Positions 26,839-35,733 are shown, counted from the first letter of the stretch. The stretch is DNA of 64,000 nucleotides from Comamonadaceae bacterium (GCA_027485235.1 JAIXRJ010000046.1:558001-622000); one strand, 5' to 3'. The notes: generated by a model not told the origin, from the sequence alone. Made by a program: numbers and translations.

Positions 26839-28100
26839 TGAACGCACTCAAATTCATCACCTGCGGCTCGGTCGACGACGGCAAGAGCACGCTGATTGGC
26901 CGCCTGCTGGTGGACACCAAGGCCGTGCTGCAAGACCACCTGGCGGGTGTTCAGCGCTCGGGTGAAACCGATCTGGCCCTGCTGACCGACGGTCTGAGCG
27001 CCGAGCGTGAGCAAGGCATCACCATCGACGTGGCTTACCGCTACTTCAACACCGAAGCGCGCAAGTTCATCATCGGCGACGCGCCCGGCCACGAGCAGTA
27101 CACCCGCAACATGGTCACCGCCGCTTCCAGCGCCGACGCCGCCGTGGTGCTGGTGGACGCCATCAAACTCGACTGGGCCAACCCTGAGCTGCAACTTCTG
27201 CCGCAAACCCGCCGCCACTCGCTGCTGGTGAACCTGCTGCGCGTGCCCTCCATCGTGTTTGCCATCAACAAGCTCGACGCGGTGGCCGATGCCACTGTGG
27301 CCTACCAAAACATCGCGGGCGCTTTGAACAAGTTCGCCCACGAAGCGGGTATCCAGGCTGCCGCCATGGTGCCCTTATCGGCCCTCAAAGGCTGGAACGT
27401 GGTGAGCACCGAGAACAACGACCAAGCCGACTGGTGCGGCTACACCGGTCCCAGCCTGCTCAGCATCCTCGAAGACCTGCCGGTCACCCCGGCTGAGACC
27501 GATGTGGCGTTCAGCTTCCCGGTGCAGTGGGTCGAAAAGTTCCACGACTCCGGCGTGACCACCCAAGGCCGCCGGGTGTTCTGGGGCCACGTGGCCACAG
27601 GCAGCATCGAGCCGGGCCAGACCGTCAAGGTTTTTCCCAGCGGCCAGACCGCCGTGGTCTCGCAAGTGCTGTCGGCCACCCGCCAGCCGCAAAACAAGGC
27701 CGCTGGCCACAGCGCAGGCATCGTGCTGGACCGCGAGGTGGACGTGTCGCGCGGTGATTGGTTACTCGCCAGCGAAGGCGGATCCGAAGGCCAGCGCCAG
27801 CTCAGCACCACCATCGCATGGATGGACGACGAGCCTTTGGTGGCGGGTCGCCTGTACTGGGCGCTGCACGGCCACCGCTGGGTCAAAGTGAAGGTGCAGC
27901 GCGTGGTGCACCGCCTGAACGTGAACACCCTGGCCGAAGAGGAGGCCAGCGAGCTGGCCCCCAACGCGATTGGTCACGTCATCTTGGCCCTGCAAGAGCC
28001 TTTGGTCACCCTGCCGTTCACACAATCGCGTATTTTGGGCGCAATGGTGCTGGTGGACACGGCCAGTCACAAAACCTCAGGCGCCGTGCTGGTGAACTGA
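26838..28100 (+). CDS. cysN: Sulfate adenylyltransferase subunit 1 (GTPase)
   Basis: A 420-residue elongation-factor-like GTPase. G1 GSVDDGKSTLIGRL, G3 DAPGHEQYTRNM and G4 NKLD motifs are intact. It couples GTP hydrolysis to APS synthesis by CysD. The length fits stand-alone CysN without a fused CysC kinase domain. It shares one base with cysD, giving tight co-translation. Confidence 0.95.
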   Translation: MNALKFITCGSVDDGKSTLIGRLLVDTKAVLQDHLAGVQRSGETDLALLTDGLSAEREQGITIDVAYRYFNTEARKFIIGDAPGHEQYTRNMVTAASSADAAVVLVDAIKLDWANPELQLLPQTRRHSLLVNLLRVPSIVFAINKLDAVADATVAYQNIAGALNKFAHEAGIQAAAMVPLSALKGWNVVSTENNDQADWCGYTGPSLLSILEDLPVTPAETDVAFSFPVQWVEKFHDSGVTTQGRRVFWGHVATGSIEPGQTVKVFPSGQTAVVSQVLSATRQPQNKAAGHSAGIVLDREVDVSRGDWLLASEGGSEGQRQLSTTIAWMDDEPLVAGRLYWALHGHRWVKVKVQRVVHRLNVNTLAEEEASELAPNAIGHVILALQEPLVTLPFTQSRILGAMVLVDTASHKTSGAVLVN

Positions 28101-28161
28101 ACTCCTTTAAAATCCTGACTCAGCGCAGCACTCGCGGCGCAGCCTAATTTCCAAGTCCACC

Positions 28162-28491
28162 ATGACCCACGTTGTTTCCGAATCCTGCATCCAGTGCAAA
28201 TACACCGACTGTGTGGATGTTTGCCCTGTGGATTGCTTCCGCGAAGGCCCCAACTTTCTGACCATCGATCCCGACGAGTGCATCGACTGTGCCGTGTGCA
28301 TTCCCGAGTGCCCGGTCAATGCCATTTATGCAGAGGAAGATCTGCCGGCCGACCAACAGCACATGACCCAACTGAACGCAGAGTTGGCCTTGTTGCCCGG
28401 CTGGAAAAGCATCACCAAGCGAAAAGCCCCCTTGCCCACTGCGGACGATTGGAAAGACAAAACCGGCAAACTGGTCGAATTGGTGCGCTGA
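28162..28491 (+). CDS. fdxA: Seven-iron (3Fe-4S + 4Fe-4S) ferredoxin FdxA
   Basis: A 109-residue ferredoxin. Cys residues in ESCIQCKYTDCVDVCPVDCF and ECIDCAVCIPECPVNA give one [3Fe-4S] and one [4Fe-4S] cluster, as in Azotobacter FdI-like FdxA proteins, and the C-terminal extension (LPGWKSITKRKAPLPTADDW) is typical. The gene lies 61 bases after cysN and before a ferredoxin reductase, so it may feed the sulfite reductase; that is inference. Confidence 0.93.
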   Translation: MTHVVSESCIQCKYTDCVDVCPVDCFREGPNFLTIDPDECIDCAVCIPECPVNAIYAEEDLPADQQHMTQLNAELALLPGWKSITKRKAPLPTADDWKDKTGKLVELVR

Positions 28492-28585
28492 TTCAACGTC
28501 TCATCGCTGAACAGGGCAAACCATTGACCGCCGGCCCTTCGAACAAGGTGCACATTTTTCGGCTGGTTTTTTTCCAACTCAAACC

Positions 28586-29626
28586 ATGACCCTGGCACCG
28601 ATCGACACCGAAGCGCTGGTCATTGGCGCGGGTCCCGTGGGCCTGTTTCAGGTGTTTCAGCTGGGCCTGCAGGGCATCCACTGCCATGTGGTCGATGCCC
28701 TGCGGCATGCAGGTGGCCAATGCGCCGAGCTGTATGCGGACAAACCGATTTACGACATCCCGGGCATTCCGTTTTGCACCGGCCAAGAATTGGTCGAGCG
28801 CTTGCAGCGCCAAATCGCCCCCTTCCAACCCACGCTGCACTTGGGCCAGCAAGTCACCCACATCGAACGTCAACCCGACCATCGCCTTGCCGTGAGCACC
28901 GATGCCGGTCAACGCTTTCTCACCCAGACCCTGTTCATCGCCGCGGGCGTGGGCGCATTTGTGCCGCGCCGCATGGCGCTGGACGGCCTCAGCGCATTTG
29001 ATGGCACACAGGTTTTTGCCGAGCACCCCGCAGCCGAGCGCTGGGCAGGTCAGCACTTGGTGGTGGCAGGTGAAGGCGATGCCGCCTTGCAAACCTGCCT
29101 GACCGCAGCCCAAGGCCCTCAATCTGCCGCCAGCGTCACCCTGCTGCACCGCCGCGACCAGTTCAGCGCCGCGCCCGAATTGACGGCCCAAATGCGCCAA
29201 GCCTGCGAAGCAGGGCGCATGCGTTTTGTTCCGGGCCAGCCCACCGGTTTTCGCGCCAGTGAAGGACGTCTGCAAGCGCTGGAACTGCTCAACCCGCGGG
29301 GCGAGACCGAATGGCTGAGCCTGGATGTGCTGCAAACCTGCCTGGGTCTCTCGCCCAAATTAGGACCCCTGGCGCAATGGGGCTTGGACATGGAACGCAA
29401 ACAATTGCTGGTGAACACTGAAAATTTTGGCACCTCCGAGCCCGGCATTTTTGCGGTGGGAGATATCAACACCTACCCCGGCAAAAAGAAGCTCATCCTT
29501 TGCGGCTTCCACGAAGCCACGCTGGCCGCTTTTGGTGCCGTGGCCTTGCTGCGGCCCGATGAAAAGACCCTGCTGCAGTACACGACAAGCTCCACACTGC
29601 TGCACCAGCGCTTGGGCATCGCCTAA
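28586..29626 (+). CDS. Thioredoxin-reductase-like ferredoxin-NADP+ reductase
   Basis: A 346-residue NAD(P)/FAD oxidoreductase of the TrxR-like FNR (FNR2) type found in Gram-positives and many betaproteobacteria. Motifs: FAD fold VIGAGPVGLFQVFQL, GGQCAELYADKPIYDIPG, NADPH fold VVAGEGDAALQT, and the C-terminal FAVGDINTYPGKKKLILCGF. It has no CxxC pair of thioredoxin reductases. Placement after fdxA suggests an NADPH-reductase-ferredoxin pair. Confidence 0.9.
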   Translation: MTLAPIDTEALVIGAGPVGLFQVFQLGLQGIHCHVVDALRHAGGQCAELYADKPIYDIPGIPFCTGQELVERLQRQIAPFQPTLHLGQQVTHIERQPDHRLAVSTDAGQRFLTQTLFIAAGVGAFVPRRMALDGLSAFDGTQVFAEHPAAERWAGQHLVVAGEGDAALQTCLTAAQGPQSAASVTLLHRRDQFSAAPELTAQMRQACEAGRMRFVPGQPTGFRASEGRLQALELLNPRGETEWLSLDVLQTCLGLSPKLGPLAQWGLDMERKQLLVNTENFGTSEPGIFAVGDINTYPGKKKLILCGFHEATLAAFGAVALLRPDEKTLLQYTTSSTLLHQRLGIA

Positions 29627-29654
29627 AATGACACCTGCGTTGCCATCCTGCGGC

Positions 29655-29745
29655 GCATTCGCTAGGGGTGTTGAAGCCGTCATCGGCCTCGACTGAGAAA
29701 GTCCCTTTGAACCTGATTGAGGTAATCCTCGCGCAGGGAAGCTTG
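29655..29745 (+). promoter_or_regulatory. TPP (thiamine pyrophosphate) riboswitch
   Basis: The conserved THI-box core is present in order: AGGGGTG (29664-29670), CTGAGA (29693-29698), CCCTTTGAACCTGAT (29703-29717), a short GAGG...CCTC stem (29719-29730) and GCGCAGGGAAG (29731-29741). GCT/AGC at 29661-29663 and 29740-29742 can close the P1 stem. It lies 80 bases before the TonB-dependent receptor start, in the same direction. No terminator follows, so control of translation start is likely. A TAAAAT -10-like box is at 29624-29629. Confidence 0.95.
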
Positions 29746-29822
29746 TCAAAAGAACCACGCCCCACCTCGTTGGCGATGCGTTCCCAGCCAGCCGACCTGC
29801 CATTGCGTTGAAGGAAAACGTC

Positions 29823-32048
29823 ATGGCATTTTTTTCGCCATTCTCTCGCCGGTCATCTGACCGTTTTGTCGTCCGTGCCGCCTGCCCTGCGACACACATT
29901 GCCAGTGCTGTGGCATGGCTGGCTTGGGGCTTTGCGCAGGCACAAAGCCCGACCGAAATCACCATCACCGACACCGCACCCTCGCAGATCAGCGGCTTTG
30001 GTGATGTGCCCTTGAGCAAAGCGCCCTTCAGCGCCATCAGTTTTGATCGCCCATTGCTGCAGGACATTGGCGCGCAGCGCGTGTCAGAGGCCTTGCGCCT
30101 AGACGCCAGTGTCGCCGACAGCTACAACTCGCCGGCCTATTGGGACAGCTTGAGCGTGCGCGGCTACACGCTCGACAACCGCTACAACTACCGCCGCGAA
30201 GGCTTTCCCATCTCAGCCGAGACCATCATCGGCATGGACAACAAAGAGCGCATCGAATTGTTCAAAGGCACCAGCGGCATCCAGGCGGGCACCAGCGCAC
30301 CGGGGGGATTGGTCAACTACGTGGTCAAGCGCCCCCCCGGCGGCAAGGACGACGTGGTCAGAAGCGTGTCTGCCAGTCACGGACCCGGCAAGAACAGCAG
30401 CATCGGCCTGGACCTGGGTGGCCGTTTTGGCGACAACAAAGACTTTGGTTACCGTTTCAACGCGGCCTATGAAGACTTGAACCCCTACATCCGCAACACC
30501 GAAGGCCACCGCAACCTGATCGCCCTCGCCATGGACTGGCGAATTTCACCCGACAGCAAGCTGGAGTGGGAGTTTGAAAAAAGCGAACGTCAGCAAATGG
30601 GGGTCAATGGCTACAGCTTGTTGGGCGACCAACTGCCAGCACCCGTGGATGGAAAAACCAACCTGACTCGCCAAAGCTGGTCGGTACCCGGCATGTTCGC
30701 GGGCACCACCGGCTCGGTGCGTTTTAAGCAAAGCCTTGGCGATGGTTGGCTGTGGACGACCAGTTATGGTGCGCAGCGATTGAAGACGGATGACCGACTG
30801 ACGTTTGCACTGGGCCACAACTGCTATGACACGGTACCCAATGCGTCCATCTTGTGTGACCGCTACAGCTCTGGGGGCAAGTTCGACGTCTACGACTTCC
30901 GCAGTGACAACGAACGGCGCAAGCTCGATGCGGCGAAAAGCGAAATTACCGGCAGCAGCACATGGGGCAAAACCAAGCATGACTTCAGCGTATCGGTCAT
31001 GCGGTTGAGGCAGCTCGACCGCATGCCGCCCTTGCAAGCCTACAACCTGGTCGGCGAAGGCACAACATCTGGCGGTTTCACCACTGTTTCAGATCCATCA
31101 CTGACGTATCCCAACATCAACCGATCCGAGTACAGCACTGAATTGGCAGTGCACGATCGCATCACCTTACCCACGGCAACAGCGGTCTGGATGGGCGTGC
31201 GCCACACACGGTACAACCGACAAAGTTCGGAAAATGCCACCTGCGATGAGTTCTATGTCTGCAGACCTGCATCAGGCACGAACCCTACAGCCACGAACGG
31301 GCATGTCACAACGCCTTGGTTTGCGGTATCGCAACAGCTGTCTCCAGTACTTCAAGCCTATGCCAGTTATGGTCAAGGTGTCGAACTCGGCGTGACCCCC
31401 AACAAGCCAAGCTACACCAACGCCGGACAAGCACTTCCTGCCCTGCGAAGCAAACAATTCGAATTGGGCCTCAAAAGTCAAACGGCCTCCACACGTTGGC
31501 AAGCCACCGTCTTTGACATCACCCGTCCCCAATCCGCCGATGCTTGCAATGCAGAGGGTGACGTCTGCACACGTCAAATCGATGGCCAAGCACACCACCG
31601 CGGCTTAGAGCTGTCCGGTGGCATGACGCAAGGCCAGTGGACTGGGGATGTGAGTGCCGCCTGGATCGATGCCAAGCGTCAGAACGCTGAGATTGATCCG
31701 AACATCAATGGCCAAACCGCCTTGAATGTGCCGCGCATGACACTGCGAGCACTGGCCCAATACCGATTCACCGAGGTCCCCGGTCTGCGCTCCAGCCTGC
31801 GTGTGAGCCATGAAGGCGAACGCCGTGTGCTGGAAGATGGCAACCTCAAGCTGCCCAGTTGGACCACCGCAGATTTGGCCGTACATTACGACACCCGAAT
31901 CGACGGCACCCGCACGCAATGGACACTGGCCATCGACAACCTGGCCGACCGCCGTTACTGGCGCGAATCACCCAAGCAATTTGGCCACCATTACCTTTAT
32001 CCGGGTGCGCCCCGAACATTGCGAATCGGGGTCAGGGCCAGCTTCTGA
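29823..32048 (+). CDS. TonB-dependent outer-membrane receptor under TPP riboswitch control
   Basis: A 741-residue outer-membrane transporter. After a signal sequence ending near AWGFAQAQ comes a plug domain (LSVRGYTLDNRYNYRREGFP, ERIELFKGTSGIQAGTSAPG) and a long beta-barrel ending in Phe (RIGVRASF), as needed for barrel assembly. By sequence it resembles siderophore receptors of the FhuA/FoxA type, but the riboswitch upstream implies the cargo is thiamine, a precursor or a related compound. Start at ATG 29823 with AAGGA eight bases before; a TTG at 29808 is in frame. It is monocistronic. Confidence 0.9.
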   Translation: MAFFSPFSRRSSDRFVVRAACPATHIASAVAWLAWGFAQAQSPTEITITDTAPSQISGFGDVPLSKAPFSAISFDRPLLQDIGAQRVSEALRLDASVADSYNSPAYWDSLSVRGYTLDNRYNYRREGFPISAETIIGMDNKERIELFKGTSGIQAGTSAPGGLVNYVVKRPPGGKDDVVRSVSASHGPGKNSSIGLDLGGRFGDNKDFGYRFNAAYEDLNPYIRNTEGHRNLIALAMDWRISPDSKLEWEFEKSERQQMGVNGYSLLGDQLPAPVDGKTNLTRQSWSVPGMFAGTTGSVRFKQSLGDGWLWTTSYGAQRLKTDDRLTFALGHNCYDTVPNASILCDRYSSGGKFDVYDFRSDNERRKLDAAKSEITGSSTWGKTKHDFSVSVMRLRQLDRMPPLQAYNLVGEGTTSGGFTTVSDPSLTYPNINRSEYSTELAVHDRITLPTATAVWMGVRHTRYNRQSSENATCDEFYVCRPASGTNPTATNGHVTTPWFAVSQQLSPVLQAYASYGQGVELGVTPNKPSYTNAGQALPALRSKQFELGLKSQTASTRWQATVFDITRPQSADACNAEGDVCTRQIDGQAHHRGLELSGGMTQGQWTGDVSAAWIDAKRQNAEIDPNINGQTALNVPRMTLRALAQYRFTEVPGLRSSLRVSHEGERRVLEDGNLKLPSWTTADLAVHYDTRIDGTRTQWTLAIDNLADRRYWRESPKQFGHHYLYPGAPRTLRIGVRASF

Positions 32049-32090
32049 AAATGAAGCCGCAGGTTTTTCCAATAAATCTGCGCCCCCCTC

Positions 32091-32119
32091 TCAAAACAGG
32101 GTAAAAACACCCCTATAAT
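32091..32119 (+). promoter_or_regulatory. Candidate promoter of tRNA-Asn
   Basis: A perfect TATAAT -10 box at 32114-32119 lies 17 bases after a weak -35 (TCAAAA, 32091-32096) and just upstream of the tRNA 5' end. Confidence 0.55.
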
Positions 32120-32129
32120 TTGAAGTTAT

Positions 32130-32205
32130 TCCTCGATAGCTCAGTCGGTAGAGCGCCGGACTGTTAATCCGTAGGTCCCTGGTTCGAGCCCAGGTCGAGG
32201 AGCCA
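32130..32205 (+). tRNA. tRNA-Asn (anticodon GTT)
   Basis: A 76-nt cloverleaf: acceptor tcctcga/tcgagga, D-arm with agctcagtcggtagagc, anticodon arm cggactGTTaatccg, T-arm cctggttcgagcccagg, and encoded CCA end. It closely follows the E. coli tRNA-Asn pattern. Confidence 0.97.
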
Positions 32206-32212
32206 AAAAGAC

Positions 32213-32245
32213 AAGCCCCTGCAAGCCATTGCAGGGGCTTTTTTT
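32213..32245 (+). terminator. Rho-independent terminator of tRNA-Asn
   Basis: AAGCCCCTGCA (32213-32223) pairs with TGCAGGGGCTT (32230-32240) around a six-base loop, and a run of T follows to 32245. Confidence 0.93.
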
Positions 32246-32694
32246 GTCTCTCCAGCGCCCTGCTTGATTTCAGGGGGTGTCAGCCTAGCAAATACCAAAA
32301 CCGATGATTTATTCGTTTGGCAGTCTCTTGAAACACAAAAATTTATACAAAAATGACATTTCAAGCTTTGTTATTCTGCTTGCAACGTCAGGTGTTTTAA
32401 GACATTGACCGCACGCCCGCATTGAGACTTACCAACATGCGTTCGATCGACGCACCAACCGCGGGCTCTTGGACGCATCTGTCCAAATGGGAGCACTCGC
32501 GGTGATCTCTTGAGGATCAGGTTCACTGAACCCAATTAGATTCAAAAATGACATCGGTGGTATAAATTGTCATTCATGACAATTTCGACAAAATGATCAA
32601 AAGCTTGACAAGTGTCACGACAAAAAGCCGATCTGCAGGCGTCCACAACACAGTTCCTGGTTCAGCCGCGCTGTTCACTGGGCGTAGCAACTTG
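32246..32694. other. AT-rich leader of the FimV-like gene
   Basis: This 450-base, AT-rich stretch holds no independent gene. TGACA half-sites occur in AAAATGACAT at about 32350 and 32547. A perfect 8+8 palindrome is at 32565-32584, and TGACA-AG-TGTCA at 32606-32617. An in-frame ATG at 32593 precedes the preferred FimV-like start. Confidence 0.5.
32565..32584. promoter_or_regulatory. Palindromic operator AATTGTCA-N4-TGACAATT
   Basis: Perfect 8-base arms (32565-32572 and 32577-32584) around TTCA. The core TGTCA-N4-TGACA is repeated with the same spacer at 35491-35504, upstream of the neighbouring regulator gene. A shared regulator is inferred. Confidence 0.6.
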
Positions 32695-34119
32695 ATGCGG
32701 CGCACAAAAACCGGCGTCATGTTGGCCTGGTTTTGGCTTGGCCTGCTCGGCGCTCAGTGTCAGGCGCTGACATTGGGTGACCTCGCCGTGTCATCCCGAC
32801 CTTCGCCCAATTTCATCGCCAGCGTACCCCTGGTGGATCAATCGGGGATTCGTGTGTCAGATTTGATGACACGCCTCGCCACAGCTGCAGAATACGCCCA
32901 ACGGGGTCTCCAAGCCCCTGAGGTCCTGCGTGAATTGCGCGTTCGCATCGTTCCCGCGTCACAGACCTTGGCTTACCTGGAGTTCTATTCAACGTCTACT
33001 TTGTCGCAAAGCAGCTTCGATTTGCTGGTCTGGGCATCGTATGCAGGCCAGACATCGCTGACCTCCTACAAGGTGGAACTGCAAGAACTGCCGTCTTTGA
33101 TCAAGGGCAAAACATTCAACGCATCCCCATCCCTTTCACAAGGGTGGCGGCAGACGCAGCCAGGGTCGGAGTTGAAAGACACACATGCAAGCCCTCCACC
33201 GATCAACACGCCTTTGGCAGAAAGAAGCAGGACAGATGCAGCGCCTGATGTGGATTTTCAATCCACATCAGGCTCCAAGAGAGGCCAAGAACCCATGGCT
33301 CTGGCCATCGATCCACTTCCAGTTGAACGCCCCCTCGCAGACACCCCCACTGCCAAAACCTCAAAAGATGTGCTGCAGCCGAGTGACCCCATGGCGATCA
33401 CTGGCTTGGCTGTCGTGTTGTCTCTGACTTTGTTTGTGGTCGGATTCTTGTTGGGGCGACTGCACAAAAGCCAAAAAATGCAGCGCCGTTCAACGCTGAA
33501 CCCCCAAAGTGACTCGGCCAAGGCATTGGGCAAGTCGTCACTCTCCCCCAAACAGCCCACGGCTCTGTGGCCGCACGCCAAAGTGGCATCTGAGACAGTA
33601 CCGGCAGCCAGCACTGCGTCATCTGTCAAAACACCTGTCTTCTTGACACCTTTGTCCAAGCAGCACCAGAAGGGGCAATCATCCTCCACGCCCCAGCCGC
33701 TCGCAAAAGTCACACCGCAAGCGATCGTCGCGACACCGCCACCCCAGGCAGTTGGAACCCTCGTCGACAGGCCGGCGCAAGAAGCCTTGGAGTCGTTGGT
33801 GCTTGATGAAAAAAATGCCGATCCTCACCACGAAATGCAGGCCCCGGTGGAGCCGATAACGGCCGAACTCGCACACCCAGCGGGCATGGGATTGAGAGCA
33901 CCGGCCACCGCTTTGCCGACACCCGGCTTTCAAGCCTTCGTTGCACCCAGGAAAGTTAAAAAAGCCAAGTCTGCTGAGACCGAAAAAATCGACCTGGCCA
34001 AGATTTACCTCAGCATGGGTGACCCTGCGACCGCTCGCCTCTTGCTGGAACAGGCGTTTGACAGCGGCACAGACACCGAAAAAGCCAGCGCGCAAGAATT
34101 GATGAGGTCGATCAACTGA
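32695..34119 (+). CDS. FimV/HubP-like inner-membrane protein
   Basis: A 474-residue protein with the three parts of FimV proteins: a signal peptide plus FimV N-terminal domain (QALTLGDLAVSSRPSPNFIA, then VLRELRVRIVPASQTLAYLEF), a transmembrane span (ITGLAVVLSLTLFVVGFLLG, near residue 240), and a C-terminal FimV/TPR-like motif (IDLAKIYLSMGDPATARLLL). The linkers are Pro/Ser/Thr-rich. FimV/HubP proteins organise polar type IV pilus or secretion machinery. It is smaller than usual FimV (900 or more). The start at 32695 is chosen for the signal peptide; an ATG at 32593 is in frame. Confidence 0.82.
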   Translation: MRRTKTGVMLAWFWLGLLGAQCQALTLGDLAVSSRPSPNFIASVPLVDQSGIRVSDLMTRLATAAEYAQRGLQAPEVLRELRVRIVPASQTLAYLEFYSTSTLSQSSFDLLVWASYAGQTSLTSYKVELQELPSLIKGKTFNASPSLSQGWRQTQPGSELKDTHASPPPINTPLAERSRTDAAPDVDFQSTSGSKRGQEPMALAIDPLPVERPLADTPTAKTSKDVLQPSDPMAITGLAVVLSLTLFVVGFLLGRLHKSQKMQRRSTLNPQSDSAKALGKSSLSPKQPTALWPHAKVASETVPAASTASSVKTPVFLTPLSKQHQKGQSSSTPQPLAKVTPQAIVATPPPQAVGTLVDRPAQEALESLVLDEKNADPHHEMQAPVEPITAELAHPAGMGLRAPATALPTPGFQAFVAPRKVKKAKSAETEKIDLAKIYLSMGDPATARLLLEQAFDSGTDTEKASAQELMRSIN

Positions 34120-34169
34120 GGCGCCATTGGGCCTCTTGCCCCGCCAAAGACCCAGGTCAGAGGTGACCG

Positions 34170-35468
34170 TTATTGTTTGATTTTTCGGTACAGGGTGCGC
34201 AAAGTGACGCCAGCGATGTCCGCGGCTTTCTTCTTGTCACCCTGACAAAATTCAATCAATTTCAAAATGTAATCACGCTCTTGCGCCTTCAGGGCTGTGA
34301 ACGGATTCACAACGTCACCCAAGCTGCTGGCGGCTGCCCGGGACATGGGGCCTACCGATGGTGCAGCGCTCACATTGAAATGTTGCGCCATAAAAGCCTG
34401 TCCATGGGCCTGCCCTGCCATTTGCGCCGCCAGAAATTCATCGTCAGCGACATCTTGTTCGGACAAGGTCTCCAAATCATCCTCGGCATTGGTTGCAAGG
34501 GGATTGATGTGGTAAGTGGTGCTGGCATAAGCCGCATTGATTGGAGACACAAAACTGGGCACAGTCAGCGAACCCTCTCCAGGCCATGAAGCAGTCGCAG
34601 CGTGGGTATGCGCGCGTGCCATGTAACCCTTGAAGTCCGGCAGCATCGACCTCTGGGATTTCTTTTCTATCACGCGTTCCGATTTGCTGGAGGGTGTCCC
34701 GGCATAGATCGATTGGATGACCTGGTGCTCAGAAAAGAGATCGGTCTCAAATGTCCCTACCAGGCGGTGGATGATGTTACGCAACTCCAGAATGTTGGCG
34801 GTGTATTTGTGCTGACACAGCACCTCCATCGCCTCTGGCGTCAATTGCTTGACAGAAGCCATTGACATTTCCATCAAAATCGATCGCACAAGATCCGGGA
34901 TGTCATCCCTTCTCTCATTGAGCGAGGGTGCGCGGATGGTGAGTGTGTTGATGTGGTGCAACAAATCGTTGCGAAATTTGCCGTGCTCCACCATGGCCAT
35001 CAAGTCCTGACTGGATGAAGCAATCAAACGGAAATCACTGTTGTAGGTATCGCTTGAATTGACAGGCGAATACGTGTTGCTTTCAACCAAGCGCAAAAGC
35101 AAGGTTTGACAAGCCGAGGTTAACTCGCCCACTTCGTGCAAATACAAAGTACCGCCTTCGGCCAAAGCCACGGCACCTTGCCTTAACTGATGGTTATGAG
35201 GGTTGAGCACCCCCAACATTTCATGCTCGAATTTGAGTTCCTTGATGCCCAAGCAATCAATCTGAACAAAGTTTCCTCCGCTGCGCGAGCCCACATTGTG
35301 GACAGTGGACGCAGACTGTCTTTTACCTGTGCCGACCTCCCCCGCCAGCAAAACCGGATCATCGGATTGGCTGGCCAAATGCAGTCGACGAACAAAGCCG
35401 TGGAATGCAGCACTCGTTGGGCTTTTGTGAATCGTCAAAGACGATTGATTGGATTGAAAAGTGGGCAT
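34170..35468 (-). CDS. Degenerate sigma-54-type AAA+ regulator with Fis-type HTH
   Basis: A 432-residue protein with bacterial enhancer-binding layout: AAA+ domain (about 20-245) and a C-terminal Fis helix-turn-helix (QGDKKKAADIAGVTLRTLYRKIK). Walker A is near normal (GEVGTGKR, 43-50). The sigma-54 contact motif GAFTGA is absent (region around residue 87 reads GVLNPH). Walker B reads GTLYLHEV instead of GTLFLDEI, the arginine-finger region FRNDLLHHIN lacks its second Arg, and the sensor II region YTANILELRN lacks the WPGNVREL pattern. It should bind DNA but not activate sigma-54. It is convergent with the FimV-like gene; a TTG at 35477 is an alternative start. Confidence 0.85.
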   Translation of the reverse strand: MPTFQSNQSSLTIHKSPTSAAFHGFVRRLHLASQSDDPVLLAGEVGTGKRQSASTVHNVGSRSGGNFVQIDCLGIKELKFEHEMLGVLNPHNHQLRQGAVALAEGGTLYLHEVGELTSACQTLLLRLVESNTYSPVNSSDTYNSDFRLIASSSQDLMAMVEHGKFRNDLLHHINTLTIRAPSLNERRDDIPDLVRSILMEMSMASVKQLTPEAMEVLCQHKYTANILELRNIIHRLVGTFETDLFSEHQVIQSIYAGTPSSKSERVIEKKSQRSMLPDFKGYMARAHTHAATASWPGEGSLTVPSFVSPINAAYASTTYHINPLATNAEDDLETLSEQDVADDEFLAAQMAGQAHGQAFMAQHFNVSAAPSVGPMSRAAASSLGDVVNPFTALKAQERDYILKLIEFCQGDKKKAADIAGVTLRTLYRKIKQ

Positions 35469-35490
35469 ATGGATCAAACGTTGAACACGT

Positions 35491-35504
35491 TGTCATTTTT
35501 GACA
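35491..35504. promoter_or_regulatory. Palindromic operator upstream of the degenerate regulator
   Basis: TGTCA-TTTT-TGACA lies 23 bases before the regulator start. The arms and the four-base spacer equal those of the palindrome before the FimV-like gene, suggesting autoregulation and a shared regulon. Confidence 0.55.
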
Positions 35505-35680
35505 CTCCGTTAATTTTAAGATCCAAGCTACACTTTTTCATATTTTTAAATATTTAATGGCTTATTTTTGGAAATTTTATTCATTTAAATTATTAAAAAT
35601 GTTTAATTAAAACGTCATTCGATGCAATTGAATGGATCAAAAACCCAATAACTGATGGTTGAGGGGAAGAAAGACCGACA

Positions 35681-35720
35681 AACAAAAAACGGGTCACGCT
35701 TCGATGAAGCGTGACCCGTT
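35681..35720 (-). terminator. Original rho-independent terminator of tRNA-Pro, now beyond the element
   Basis: A perfect 15-bp stem (35688-35702 with 35706-35720) with a three-base loop is followed, in minus-strand reading, by a U-rich run (35681-35689). It would have ended tRNA-Pro before the element inserted; it now sits next to the tRNA 3' fragment at the left end. Confidence 0.85.
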
Positions 35721-35733
35721 GATTCGGAAAAAG

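Noticed and set aside
32317-32332. TTGGCAGTCTCTTGAA as a sigma-54 promoter before the FimV-like gene
   Set aside because: GG and the -12 element are nine rather than ten bases apart and the -12 GC is missing.
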